A stretch of DNA of 64,000 bases, taken from positions 725,281 through 789,280 of the forward strand of contig JADKDR010000001.1 in assembly GCA_016714535.1 (NCBI GenBank), given 5' to 3'. The notes under the pieces were generated by a model. That model had not been told where the DNA came from and ran no database searches. It saw nothing but the letters and a program-made list of their open reading frames with translations. Position numbers and translations under genes: made by a program. The DNA comes from Bacteroidota bacterium (lineage in GTDB: Bacteria > Bacteroidota > Bacteroidia > AKYH767-A > OLB10). Shown piece by piece: positions 19,035 to 30,553 of this stretch (position 1 is its first letter; each line of letters starts with the position of its first letter).

Positions 19035-19340
19035 ATGCTTGAGCTGGTTCGCGAACCCGGTAACAAACACGATGAGTTTGCCGTTGCCTTGCATTTCAAT
19101 TCAAAGAAAATCGGTTTCGTGCCTGCTGAAAGCAATGAAATGCTGGCGCGGTTAATTGATATTGGCACGCCACAAATGATGGTAGAAATAACACATCTCA
19201 AAACCGAAGCAGCTTACTGGGAGCAGGTTGCCATTGCCATTTATGTTTTGAAAGAAAAAATTGAAAGCAGCAAATCAATCCGAAGCATTATGCTTAACAC
19301 ATTTAGAAACACCTCGCTACCACAGCATCAAACTTTCTGA
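19035..19340 (+). pseudogene. HIRAN-domain fragment, 5' end lost at the REP junction
   Basis: From ATG 19035 the frame reads MLELVREPGNKHDEFAV, then KKIGFVPAESNEMLARLIDIG, the second half of a HIRAN domain (a DNA 3'-end-binding module found in helicases and as a stand-alone bacterial protein). The first ~40 residues of the domain are absent because the sequence upstream is the REP-like palindrome and the RAYT remnant. An in-frame ATG at 18963 only translates the palindrome and is not a genuine N-terminus. C-terminal residues after ~75 (EAAYWEQVAIAIYVLKEK) look normal. Probably non-functional; a short product from 19035 cannot be excluded. Confidence 0.65.
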
Positions 19341-19452
19341 TAATTCCATAGCACGAATTGAGTGTGATGAGAATTGTGAGTTTGAGAAGCATATTTGAAA
19401 GTCAAGCAATGTTAATTCTTTATTTTATACTTTACAGTCGCATTTATACCAC

Positions 19453-21300
19453 ATGCCAATGTTTAATAGAACCGAGAATCGAATACCCGCTTTTTTCCTT
19501 GTAATATTATTTGCATTTAATTCATCATTTACTTAGCCCAGCCTGATGTTGACAGTCTTAAAAACCTGCTTTATAATGCAGGTAATGAGAAGAAAAAAAT
19601 ATTAATACAAACACAATGCCGCGAAGTATGCTCCTGCTAAAGTGGATACAGCACTTGCTTATAAGCCAGATATAAAAGGATGGGCAATGTATAGGCTGGC
19701 CGATATGTACCGCAAATCGGGTAGTTGCCCTGATGCCATTCCAATTAACGAGCAGCTAATTGCTGATGGAAAAAAATATAACCTGCCGGTTAATGTTTAT
19801 AACGGATACAGGGGGATAGCTATTTGCTATGATATTCAGCAGCAGTATGACAGTGCCGAAAAATATTTTTCATTGGCACTTGAAGTGGCTTTACAAACAA
19901 ATTCGCAAAAACGGATAGCCACTGCATATACAAATGTTGGAGTGGTAACATGGCATACCAAAAGTTATATTGAGTCAATTGCTGCATCGTTAAAAGCTGT
20001 TGAAATTTTAGCATCATTAAATGACGAGCAAATAATACCTGCTTATCAGAATCTATGTTGCGTATATCGCGATATGGGCAAATTGGATAGTGCTGCAATT
20101 TATTGCAAACTGGGATTGGATGAAGCCACTAAAAGGAACCAGGTTTTTTCAATGTCCATACTGAATGGAATTTCGTCAGATGTATATTTGAAACAAGGCG
20201 ATTATAAATTTGCTTATGAACACTTGGTTAAAGCAAAAAATTTTAATGACAGTTTGCATACTGCCAAGCACACCATTGCTGTAAAGGAACTTGAAGAAAA
20301 ATATAAGAATAAGGAAAAGCAGTCAGAAATTGAGCTGTTATCAAAGGAGAATCAACTCAAAGCATTGCTAATTAAAAAACGTGAATTCGATTTAATAAAT
20401 GCTGGGTATGAGGCTGATCAACAGAAAAAACTGGCTGACCTCAATGCACTTGAGATAGAAAATAAAAAGGCGCAATTACAACTGGCTCAATTTCAATCCA
20501 CTTTAAATGAAAAGGAAAAAACCAAAGCAGTTATACTGCTTGCTGATGAGCAGGAAAGCAGAAATACTGAACGTAATCTTGCTTACATCTTATTTGGTTT
20601 ACTGACAGTCTTTATTGCAGGGGCTTTTTACATTTAGGCAACGGCAGAAATTGAAGCTCCTTACCGAAAAACATGCAGCTGTAATGGGCGAACGCAAACG
20701 TATAAGTGCCGATATGCATGATGACCTTGGAAGCGATCTGAGCAAGATTGCATTACTCAGCGAAGTGCTGAAAATCAATGCAGGTAAAAATGGCTTTGGT
20801 GAGCAGCTGAATAGTATTGCTGAATCGGCACAGGATGCTTTGCTGCGAATTGAAGAGATAATATGGAGTCTCAACCCTAAGAATGATGATCTTAAAAATT
20901 TGATTGCTTACATGCGTCAGAAAATTGCCGAGCAATTTGAAAATACTACTATTGTTTGTATGATTAACATGCCGGATGAAATTCCCCAATGCATCATTTC
21001 GGGCGAGCAGCGAAGAAATATTTTTTTAGTGGTAAATGAAGCCTGTCATAATATTGTGAAACATGCCCGGGCCACCCAAGTGTCAATCAGCTTTAGTTGT
21101 AATAATAATTGGTTCAAGATCATTATTAGTGATAATGGAAGGCATTGTCCTTGAATTGTAACCCTATTCAGGAAAAACTTGGGTATGGAGGCAATGGTTT
21201 ATTAAAACATGAAAGATCGAATTGCTGTTTTGGCGGCACCTTTCAAATACAAAATCATGATGGTATTACTATCATCATCAGCATACCATTACCAGTATAG
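19453..21300 (+). pseudogene. TPR sensor histidine kinase (HisKA_3/NarL type), frameshifted
   Basis: Pieces in order: signal or membrane start MPMFNRTENRIPAFFLVIL (19453), TPR repeats across 19642-20250 (AYTNVGVV, AYQNLCCVYRDMGKLDSA), a coiled coil (~20280-20560), a membrane span (AYILFGLLTVFIAGAF), a HisKA_3 dimerisation box ERKRISADMHDDLGSDLSKIA with the phospho-accepting His, and a HATPase (NEACHNIVKHARA, IIISDNGR). The kinase domain continues out of frame past the stop at 21154 to GGNGLL, DRIA and ISIPLPV with TAG at 21298-21300. At least four breaks (near 19532, 19620, 20625 and 21145) disrupt it. It pairs with the response regulator immediately downstream. Decay or sequence error; the number of breaks favours some real damage. 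Confidence 0.72.
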
Positions 21301-21381
21301 ATTATATCCTATCACCCTAAAGGGTTATTGCGTTACTGCCATTAACTATTTTAATTTGCATAAATAATTTTTCGGGATTCC

Positions 21382-21956
21382 ATGGATAATATCAGAGTTG
21401 CTATAGTTGAAGATTTGAACGAAATACGTGAAGCCCTGCGTGTATTAATTGACGGCTCAATGGGTTTTAGCTGTGTGGATGTGTTTGAGAATGGTGAAAT
21501 GGCTTTAGTCGAATTACCTTCAAAACAAATAGATGTGATTATCATGGATATTAACATGCCTGGCATGAGTGGCATTGACTGCACGATGAAACTTAAGCCA
21601 CTTATGCCACAAACACACTTTATGATGTACACCGTATATGATAATGATGAAAATATTTTCGCTGCATTGAAAGGCGGTGCAACAGGTTATATACTTAAGC
21701 GCACATCGCCTGCTGCCATCCTGGAATCAATAAGGGAGCTGATGGCCGGTGGCTCACCCATGAGTGGCGAAATAGCAAGGCGAGTAGTGGCATCACTTCA
21801 AAATAAAAAACAAAACAAACGAAAAATTGAAATCCTAACACCAAGAGAAAAAGGAGATATTAGACCACCTCGCCAAAGGATATCTATACAAAGAAATTGC
21901 AGCTGTTACAAGTGCAAACCCGCACCGATGCTATCAATAAGGCTTACAAGAGTTAG
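21382..21956 (+). pseudogene. NarL-type response regulator lacking the HTH core
   Basis: The receiver domain is complete: acidic pocket VEDLNE, phospho-acceptor Asp in IIMDINMPGMSG, T in MMYTVYD, and K in GYILKRTSP. The LuxR-type DNA-binding domain begins (ILTPREK), is shifted by one extra G near 21857, continues as EILDHLAKGYLYKEIAAVTSAN, and then jumps to RTDAINKAYKS and TAG. About 20 residues that should form the recognition helix and next helix are missing between AN and RTDAINKAY. A one-base error cannot explain this gap. The regulator should not bind DNA in this form. It is the partner of the histidine kinase upstream. Confidence 0.72.
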
Positions 21957-22360
21957 CTTGTTTTCATTCTCTTTTCTACGGTGGTAATAAAAACACTTTA
22001 TTTATATGAATGAAGCTTTCTCCTTTTGTGTGCAAATAAAATATTGCGACCATGCTTTTTGCAAAATAGTTTTTTGCATTCCTTACTTCAACCGTATAAA
22101 TAAATGTTTCTTTTGATTTACCTCATAAATGGAATTACAAAAAATACACCTAAAGGGTAATTACGGCCGCTTGTGATTCATATTTACCCGTTCTTATTAG
22201 CCTCATTGTTTCATGCACCATTATTAATATTTGTTCTGCGAAAAGTGAAACATAAATTGTTTCGTTCAATCATTATTTAAAAACAAAACCGCGGTTACTT
22301 AATTCTTAATATTTTTTATTAGTTAAAAACAAATTTCTAAACAATTAAAACAAAAAAGTT
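21957..22360. other. Intergenic region, about 400 bp
   Basis: AT-rich DNA between the broken response regulator and the next cargo gene. I find no tRNA, repeat or supportable short gene in it; a leader and promoter for the downstream gene are expected but no clear TTG-N19-TAnnTTTG is present. Confidence 0.5.
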
Positions 22361-24197
22361 ATGTTTAACAAAATTTCAAAATTAGCATTGGCAATAATGC
22401 TTACAAGTTACACTTACCAGGCCAACGGCCAATGGTCTGTAACCGGAAATTGCCCTACAGGAACACAGTTTCTTGGAACTACATGTTTTCAAGATTTGCG
22501 TATTCGAACAAACAATGTGCAACAGGCAGTACTTAATACTTCGGGCAACCTTGGTATTGGAACATTGTTTTCTGCAACTTCACCCACTGTGCGTTTGCAC
22601 GTTGCAAATGGTGGGGCAAATGCGGGTGTACTTATGACACCCAATGCAAGTGGTGTTATCTCCGCTCAAAATAATGGCAATGCTGTTTGAATTTATTATC
22701 GCCAGCAGCAAACTCAACTGGTGTGCTGTTTGGTCAACCAACTAACACTGATTATGCAAGTATTATATTTAATTCAGGTAACACGGGCACACTTCAATTT
22801 CGCAATGCCAACAACCTTACCCGTATGACTATAAGCAGTTCAGGAAAAGTTGGAATTGGAACAACAACGCCTACCACAATGCTACACGTTACCGGAGGGT
22901 CGGATGCCAAATTAGGTAGTGGAGGTTACGCAGTATTCGGAGCAATTGGCTCAACAAATATCGTAATTGATGACAACGAAATTATGGCTCGAAGCAATGG
23001 GGCAGTTTCAAATTTATTGAACGCTGATGGAGGTGATATCAATATGAGTTCAGCCGCATTAGTTGTTCAAGGGACGACAATCGCGTTGGCTTGGCACCTA
23101 CCAACTGCCGAATTGCAAGTAGTTGGAAATATTGCAGCAACTGGCAATTTAGACGTTTCTGGTTTTATTGGATTTGGTTCTGTTGAAACATTATCAGATG
23201 GCGGGGGTAATACTATCGCATCAATTCTGATTTTGTTCCTACAATTGATAATTTAAGAGATTTAGGAGACACAGTTGGTGTTGATAGAAGATGGAGAAAT
23301 GTTTATGTTTCAAATAATATTAATTCTAAAAACTTTTTAGGCACAGGTAATTTAGATGTTTCCGGATATTTAGGTTTTGGCAGTGTAGAACAATTTACTG
23401 ATGGTGGTTCATTTACTATGTCTATCAATTCCGATTTGGTTCCTACCACCAATTGTGCTCGTAGCATTGGTAACTCTACCAACCGTTGGAATATAATTTA
23501 TGCCTGCAATGGAGTAATCAATACCTCCGATGCCCGCGATAAAATTGCTCAATTGAAATATGGCATCAAAGAAATTATGAAAATGAATCCTGTTTCTTAC
23601 CAATGGAATTACAATCAAGAGGATGGAACAAAATTGGGGTTATTAGCACAAGATTTACAAAAGATAGTGCCCGAGGTTGTGCGCGATTGGGAATATAAGA
23701 CCGATGAAATAACCGGAGAGCGCACCAAAATACCAGCAGAGCAGTTGGGTGTTTTTTATTCTGATTTAATTCCGGTATTAATAAAGGGCATGCAAGAGCA
23801 ACAAACAGAAATAAAATTGCGCGATAGCAGAATTGTTGGCTTAGAAGATCGCCTTACACAAATGGAAAAGGACTTATCGCAATGCTGTTTAAGCCACAAC
23901 GAAAAAGCTACTAATACTGATATAGTTGTATCTGATATAGCAAAGTTAGAGCAGAATGCGCCAAATCCATTCAATCAAAACACAACTATTAAGGTGTATA
24001 TACCTGCAAAAACTGTTACAGCAAAATTGATGGTTTATTCAGCCACTGGACAAACGGTGAAAACTGTTGACATACAATCGAAAGGATTAAATACTATTAC
24101 TATTGAAGGCAGTGAATTACAATCTGGCATTTATAACTATACATTATTTATTGATGGTTTGGTTATAGATAGCAAGCAAATGATACTTACAAAATAG
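22361..24197 (+). CDS. Tail-fibre-like T9SS cargo protein with S74 chaperone domain (frameshifted as read)
   Basis: A secreted fibre-like protein, ~610 aa if frames are joined. A signal peptide (MFNKISKLALAIMLTSYTYQANGQ) is followed by repeated SGNLGIGT/GKVGIGTTTP and LHVANGG/LHVTGGS units typical of phage-tail-fibre-like surface proteins. Then come an S74 intramolecular-chaperone domain (TSDARDKIAQLKYGIKEIMKMNPVSYQW, KLGLLAQDLQKIVPEVV), a short coiled coil (LEDRLTQMEKDL) and a T9SS type A tail (LEQNAPNPFNQNTTI, SGIYNYTLF, SKQMILTK). It is broken near 22687 (GTTTG where GTTTTG restores the frame) and near 23222. S74 domains drive trimerisation and then self-cleave in known members; the Ser/Lys dyad was not assigned here. 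Confidence 0.78.
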
Positions 24198-24216
24198 TAC
24201 ATCAAGAAATAAAAAT

Positions 24217-24250
24217 ATCTCGCGTTTATAGCGCGAGATGTTTTTGTTTT
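24217..24250 (+). terminator. Rho-independent terminator after the fibre gene
   Basis: Stem ATCTCGCG (24217-24224) pairs perfectly with CGCGAGAT (24232-24239) around a 7-nt loop, followed by GTTTTTGTTTT. It lies 20 bp past the stop of the fibre gene. Confidence 0.85.
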
Positions 24251-24268
24251 GTTAAAAAAAATCAAATA

Positions 24269-25666
24269 AACCGCAAATAGACAGTCCAGCTGTTAATAAC
24301 TTAGGATATTCATTATAGACAATGCATCAAAGGATATCGACCTTGTAATCAAAACTTACAATTAATATGTGTTTAAAATTGAATATTCTGATGATAAAAG
24401 TAAGCGCAGGAGGTTTTCGTTAATGAAAAATTCAATGATAAAATTGGTTTAAAAAGTGTTTTGCAAAATCTACCCACCCGAAAGCAAGAGCAATAACAGG
24501 TTTGAGAATCAGGAAATCATTGAAAGTTTCCTATTGTCAGTGTGGTTAGGCTGTTACAAATTTTCACACACACATGTTTTACGATTAGATGATACGCTAA
24601 AAAAAATATTTGGATGGAAACAGATTCCAAGCGATACCACCTACAAGCGATTTTTTCAAAAGTTCAATCAAGGCCTAAATAATGAGGTATTCCCAGTTCT
24701 GCAAGAATGGTTTTTTAATCAATTGCAGTTTAATAATTACGCATTGGACTTGGATTCTACCGTTATTACTCGGTATGGAGATTTGCAAGAAGGTAATCAT
24801 AAAGGCTATAATCCAACCAAAGAGGTAGAGCCTCCCATCATCCATTATTTGCCTTTTTAGGCAACGAGCGCATGGTTGTAAACAGTTGGCTTAAAGTGGC
24901 GATACCTCAAGTGCGCATCAGTGTAATGAATTTTTAAACGAAACATTATCCATACTCAAAAACAAAACAATTGGTTTGCTGCGTGCCGATTCTGGTTTTG
25001 CAAGCGATTCAATTTTTAGACATTTAGAGCAAGAACAAATACCATACGTGATAGCGGGGAGAATGCATTATCCATTACAAGATAAAATTAAGCAACTAAA
25101 AACCTGGACAGCTATCGGATTAGGAGTTTGGATTAGGAAACAAGTTATAAGGCATCAAAATGGGAAACAGAACGTAGGGTTATTGTTATAAGACAAAGCG
25201 TTGATTTAAGACCCAAAGCAACAGGTAAAAAACTAAAGCTGTTTGATGACAGGATATTATGAGCAATACCGTATCATACTTTTATACAAATCAAACGCTA
25301 CCTGCAACACAAATTTGGGAGCAATACAAAGGAAGGGCGATTGCGAAAATAGGATTAAAGAACTTAAAGATGATTTTGCATTGAAGGTTTTAATGAGTTT
25401 TTTGCACAGCAGCAGCATTGCGTATGGTAAATTTAGCTTACAATATCATCAGCTTGTTCAGACAGGTTAGCTTCGAAAAGCCTAAACACCAACGCTTACA
25501 GACTTTAAGACTCAACTGCTATGCAGTGGAGCTTGGGCAAAAGGAAATAGTAGGATATTAAAATTGGCTGTTCCAAAAAAAACCAAAATGAATAGATGGA
25601 ATTTTGCCAAAGTGGACATCTGCTCATTCCCAACTTGTCCGTAAATCCTACTGTCTATTTGCGGTT
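24269..25666 (+). mobile_element. IS1380-like insertion sequence
   Basis: Bounded by perfect 17-bp inverted repeats AACCGCAAATAGACAGT at 24269-24285 and its complement at 25650-25666, giving about 1.4 kb, the usual size for the family. The interior encodes a DDE transposase of the IS1380 type (listed separately) in several frames. The flanking four bases (TAAA left and TTAA right if the element starts at CCGC) are similar but not identical, so a target duplication is not proven. The right end abuts a stub of a T9SS sorting domain, showing that the element, or a deletion next to it, destroyed a cargo gene. Confidence 0.85.
24367..25644 (+). pseudogene. IS1380-family transposase, multiply frameshifted
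   Basis: Joined pieces: NQEIIESFLLSVWLGCYKFSHT and WKQIPSDTTYKRFFQKF (24504-24678), YALDLDSTVITRYG with the first catalytic Asp (24737-24779), LLRADSGFASDSIFRHLEQE with the second Asp (24976-25032), then VSYFYTNQTLPATQIWEQYKGR(A)DCENRIKELKDDF holding the DDE Glu, and finally MVNLAYNIISLFRQV. The N-terminal start near 24367 is weak. At least six frame changes occur across ~1.28 kb, several in homopolymers. As written no active enzyme can be made. Family knowledge: IS1380 elements move by cut-and-paste with a DDE catalytic triad. Confidence 0.85.
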
Positions 25667-25673
25667 AAGATAA

Positions 25674-25769
25674 AAATTCTATAAAGTGAATACTTCTCCG
25701 CAAGGAATTTATTCGATTCTCTGTATTATAGAGGAAAAGCAAGAGATGTTGAAACTCGTGGTGAAGTAA
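25674..25769 (+). pseudogene. Stub of a T9SS C-terminal sorting domain
   Basis: The short frame after the IS right end reads VNTSPQGIYSILCIIEEKQEMLKLVVK and TAA. The SPQGIYSI strand and the terminal LKLVVK match the end of T9SS type A domains in this window (SGIYNYTL, KMILTK). It has no start or signal of its own, so it is the tail of a cargo gene lost to the IS insertion or an associated deletion. Nothing on the left side of the IS matches the missing part. Confidence 0.6.
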
Positions 25770-25820
25770 TTTGCTTTAAACTAAATTGAAATATTTTTAT
25801 AATAACTAAATTCAATTAAT

Positions 25821-28118
25821 ATGAAAAAAATCATCGCATCAATCATTGCATTAACAGCAATAATTCAAAATGTTAACGGGCAGACTCCCAGTTTTGGCTG
25901 GGCAAAACAATTTGGCGGGAGTTCGGGTTACACACAAGGTTATCGAGTTGGAACCGATGCTTCCGGCAATGTATATTCAAGCGGACTTTTCATGCCTTCA
26001 GCTGACTTTGATCCTGGACCTAATGTCTTTAATCTCACAATTACAGGTGCTCCACCTGGTAATTTCTATGTATCAAAATTAAATGCTTCGGGAAATTTTG
26101 TGTGGGCTAAACGTCTGGATGATTCTCTATTTGTTTCATCAATAGCAGTTAGTGATGCAGGAAACGTGCTGATAATGGGAATTTTTGGTGGTACGGTTGA
26201 TTTTGATCCCGGTGCAGGTGTAGTAAATCGAACTGCTGATTATAATTATCAATCCACCTTTATACTGAAGTTAAATTCCTCAGGATTATTTGTATGGGTG
26301 GATGTATTTGATTTAACAGGGCCGGGTGCGGGAAGCGCTTATGTTGAAACAGGTGCGGGTGCAAGCATTGCAGTAGATGGTTCGGAAAATGTATATCTGA
26401 CGGGAAGCTTTGTGGAGTCTGCTGATATGGATCCCGGAGCAGGAACATTTAACCTGGCTTGGACAAACAACCTTGACCTTAATGATGGTTTTTTATTAAA
26501 ATTAAATTCATCAGGAGCATTTGTGTGGGCAAAGCGGTTTGGCGGACTCGATGTTGATGCTGGTCACGCTGTTGATGTGGATGCAGCCGGCAATGTTTAT
26601 GTCTCCGGAATGTTTGGCACCATAGCTAATTTTGATGGCACGTTGTTAGATGCATTTTTTGGTAACTATTTCGTGTATAAGGTAAAATCATCAGGCGCTT
26701 TTGTATGGGCTAAAGCTTTTGGAAATAACCAATCTTTTACTAAATGCATTGTTAAACTTGATTCAAAAGCAAGACCCTGTTTAGCTGGAGTCTTTAAAGG
26801 CATGGCTGACTTTGACCCGGGTGCAGCCACCGCTAATCTTACCGCCATTGGTGTCAATCCATACATGTCTAAATTAGATTCATCCGGAAATTTCTTGTGG
26901 GCAAAATGTTTTCAAGTGCTTCAAACATGGATTTATATTCAATTGACACAGATGCCAGCGATGCGGTTTATACAAGCGGTTCATTTAGCAGCACTGTAGA
27001 TTTTGACCCGGGCGCTTCTATATTCAACCTTAACGGAACTGGAGGACAGACCTATTTCTCAAAATTAGACGCTTCCGGTAATTTTGTCTGGGCGACACAA
27101 TTATCCGCAGGAACTGGTGGTTTTTTGAATTCAATGTCTTTAGACGGCTCGGGAAATGTTTATTCCACGGGTACTTTTAACGCTACTGTAGATTTTGACC
27201 AAACATCAGGAGTTTTAACATGACTCCAACATCATTGCAAAATGCTTATGTTCATAAAATGACACAAGGCTGCACTACGTGTGCAATACCAACTGCAATA
27301 TCATCAACCGGCATTACATCCAACAAAGCCACTATTAATTTTACAGGAAATTCCTGTGCTGTAAAATACCGTGTTCAGTACCGTGTTCTGGGTACCACAG
27401 CATGGACCGCAAAAACAGTTAACGCACCGGCCAGTGTTAAAGATCTTACCGGATTAAATTGTAATACAACTTACCAATACCGCATCCGCACCGAATGTAA
27501 TGCCACCGCAACTTTTGTGTCTCCCTATTCAGCCATTCAGCAATTTGTCACAAAATGCCAGACTCCGGTAAATGATACTGCCGCCAATGTTGCTCCGGGA
27601 GAAGCATTTTTTTCATGGGGAGGTAATGGATGTGCTGTCAAATACAGGCTGCAGTATAAAATGTCTTCTTCTTCAACATGGATTACTAAAACAATCAATG
27701 CACCCGCCACTTCTACAGTAACCGGTCTTACAGTAGGAGCCAGCTATGATTACCGTGTTAAAACACTTTGCGATGCCACGGGCACTGTTTCTTCGGGATA
27801 TACTCCGATTAAATCGTTTGTAATGTTTTTCAGATTACCCGAAGAAAACCTTAACGGTTTACAAAATACATCTCCGTTTGCAGTGTGGCCCAATCCCACT
27901 GATGATAAAATAACGGTTAGGTTTAATGTTTCTGATGAACAACAGGTTTCGCTTTATATTACTGACATTGTTGGGAGAAAAGTTTATGCTGAAAACATAA
28001 AAGCTTCGGAGGGAGAAACACAAAGGAAATAATGTTGAAGGAACTTTCAAAAGGATTGTACATGATTCGCTTGACTGCAGATAAAAAGGAGTATTCTTCA
28101 AAATTCTTAATAGAATAG
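25821..28118 (+). CDS. SBBP beta-propeller/FN3 T9SS cargo protein, copy 1 (frameshifted as read)
   Basis: A secreted protein of ~765 aa if joined. Signal peptide MKKIIASIIALTAIIQNVNGQ, then about seven SBBP-type blades with the motif DASGNVY...G.F...DFDPG and SGNFVWAK, two fibronectin type III-like modules (CAVKYRVQYRVLGTTAW and CAVKYRLQYKMSSSSTW) and a T9SS type A tail (AVWPNPTDDKITV, VSLYITDIVGRKVY). Frame breaks lie near 26903 (AAAA for AAAAA), 27214 (TTTT for TTTTT) and 28017 (AAA where copy 2 has AAAA). After the last break the tail continues as MLKELSKGLYMIRLTADKKEYSSKFLIE to TAG 28116-28118. The second half is nearly identical to the downstream paralogue. Confidence 0.8.
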
Positions 28119-28200
28119 CTTGTCTTACATAATTTGCAAGAGAAAAAATAAATTGCGATTACTTATTCAAACTTAAACAATTAAAAACCAAAGCAAAATG
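27343..28200 (+). repeat. 858-bp repeat, copy 1 (FN3, T9SS tail, intergenic region, next ATG)
   Basis: Nearly identical to 29696-30553. It runs from ACAGGAAATTCCTG through two FN3-like modules, the sorting domain, the stop and the intergenic region to the ATG of the next gene. The few differences seen are mostly one- to three-base indels (for example TCTACAGTA against TCTACTACAGTA) plus scattered substitutions. Confidence 0.92.
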
Positions 28201-30471
28201 AAAAAATTAAACCTCATACTACTCGGTATGTTAATAGCTGCGATTAGCTATGCGCAAGTACCAACCTTTAATTTTGCAAAACAAATGGGAGGCTCAGCTG
28301 CTGATGCAACAGGCTATGCAATTGTATCAGATGCCGGAGGTAACATTTACACAGCCGGTTTATTCCTTGGCATTGTTGATTTTAATCCGGCAGCAGCGGT
28401 TTTTAATCTGTCATCAGGTACTAATACATCTTTCTTTGTTTCAAAAATCAGACCCGGGCGGAAATTTTTGTGGGCAAAAAAATAGGAGATTCTGCTTCTG
28501 TTGCAGCTATAACGGCCGATGCATCAGGCAATGTATACATAACAGGAATGTTTAATGGCACTATTGATTTCAACCCCGATGCGGGCACATTTAATGTCAG
28601 CACAATTAATTCAAGAGAGGCAATGTATATCTTAAAATTAAGCTCCTCTGGCACTTTTGAATGGGCTAAAACTATTGTGCTTACAGGGCTTTCATTATTG
28701 CCATGCAGGGTAACAGCTATTACAGTTGACGCTGCTTCAAATGTTTATACCACAGGCAGTTTTAACGAATCTGTGGACTTTGACCCGGGAGCAGGTATAT
28801 TTTTATGTCAACTTCTAGTCCGACCGATTACAATGACGCATTTGTTTTAAAGCTAAACTCAGCCGGCAATTTTATTTGGGCTTCACAAATCGGTGGCCTC
28901 GATTATGATGAAGGAACAGCTATTGCTGTAGATGCTGGTGGTAATGTTTACACCACCGGCATGTTTACTTTTGCAGATTTTGATCCGGGACCAGGCTTCT
29001 ATTTCCTTAATGGTTTTGGTTTTTATTATGTTTCAAAATTAAACTCTGCGGGTAATTTTGTTTGGGCAAAACAATTTGGTAACTTTAGCAGCTTCAGCTA
29101 TAATAATAGAATCACAGTTGATGCAACAGGCAATCCATATATCGCAGGAAACTTTAGAGAACCGCTGATTTTAACCCTGATAATGTTGCAACATTTAACC
29201 TTACATCGGGTGGTATTGAAAACGTGTTTATATTAAAGTTAGATGCATCAGGAAATTTTGCATGGGCAAAAAAATTAGATGGTCTTAATTTTATTTCATG
29301 CTTTTCACTAATAGCAGATGGTACACTCAATGTTTATATTTCAGGTTACTTTACAATAGTTTGCAACTTTGATCCCGGGGTTTCTAATTTTACTCTTAAT
29401 GGAGCAGGCAGCAATTTTATTTCAAAGTTTGATCAGGCGGGTAATTTTGCATGGGCTGTTCCAATTGCAGGTTCAATTTTTTCAAGTACTGTAGATGCAT
29501 CAAAAAATGTAATTACTACAGGTAGTTTTTCCGGTACACGCGATTTTGATCAAACCGCAGCTACATTTAATCTAACATCATTTGGAGTTAAAGATGTTTT
29601 TATACATAAAAATGAGTTCGGCTTGCCCTGCTTGCGATGTACCAACTAACCCGGAACATCAAATATAAAAAGTGCAAATGCAACAATTACCTTGGACAGG
29701 AAATTCCTGTGCTGTAAAATACCGTGTTCAGTACCGTGTTCTGGGTACCACAGCATGGACCCCAAAAACAGTTAACGCACCGGCGTAAGTGTTAAAGATC
29801 TTACCGGATTAAATTGTAATACAACTTACCAATACCGCATCCGCACCGAATGTAATGCCACCGCAACTTTTGTGTCTCCCTATTCAGCCATTCAGCAATT
29901 TGTCACAAAATGCCAGACTCCGGTAAATGATACTGCCGCCAATGTTGCCCCGGGAGAAGCATTTTTTTCATGGGGAGGTAATGGATGTGCTGTCAAATAC
30001 AGGCTGCAGTATAAAATGTCTTCTTCTTCAACATGGATTACTAAAACAATCAATGCACCCGCCACTTCTACTACAGTAACCGGTCTTACAGTAGGAGCCA
30101 GCTATGATTACCGTGTTAAAACACTTTGCGATGCCACGGGCACTGTTTCTTCAGGATATACTCCGATTAAATCGTTTGTAATGTTTTCAGATTACCCGAA
30201 GAAAACCTTAACGGTTTAGAAAATACATCTCCGTTTGCAGTAGCAATCCACTGATGATAAAATAACGGTTAGGTTTAATGTTTCTGATGAACAACAGGTT
30301 TCGCTTTATATTACTGACATTGTTGGGAGAAAAGTTTATGCTGAAAACATAAAAGCTTCGGAGGGAGAAAACACAGCGGAAATAATGTTGAAGGAACTTT
30401 CAAAAGGATTGTACATGGTTCGCTTGACTGCAGATAAAAAGGAGTATTCTTCAAAATTCTTAATAGAATAG
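28198..30471 (+). CDS. SBBP beta-propeller/FN3 T9SS cargo protein, copy 2 (frameshifted as read)
   Basis: Tandem paralogue of the preceding gene. Signal peptide MKKLNLILLGMLIAAISYAQ, blades with SGNVYITGMFNGTIDFNPDAG, AGGNVYTTGMFTFADFDPGPG and SGNFAWAKKLDG, then FN3-like modules and a T9SS tail. It is split by breaks near 28452, 28800, 29160, 29640, 29785 and 30215-30245. The last 36 codons are in frame here (GENTAEIMLKELSKGLYMVRL ... FLIE, TAG at 30469-30471) although the corresponding part of copy 1 is not. Each copy is broken at different places, so an intact consensus can be built from both. About 755 aa if repaired. SBBP blades are non-catalytic in known cases. Confidence 0.78.
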
Positions 30472-30553
30472 CTTGTCTTAAATAATTTGCAAGAGAAAAA
30501 ATAAACAACGATTACTTATTCAAACTTAAACAATTAAAAACCAAAGCAAAATG
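29696..30553 (+). repeat. 858-bp repeat, copy 2
   Basis: Second copy of 27343-28200. It ends exactly at the ATG of the YadA-head gene, so two different downstream genes share the same leader. Confidence 0.92.
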
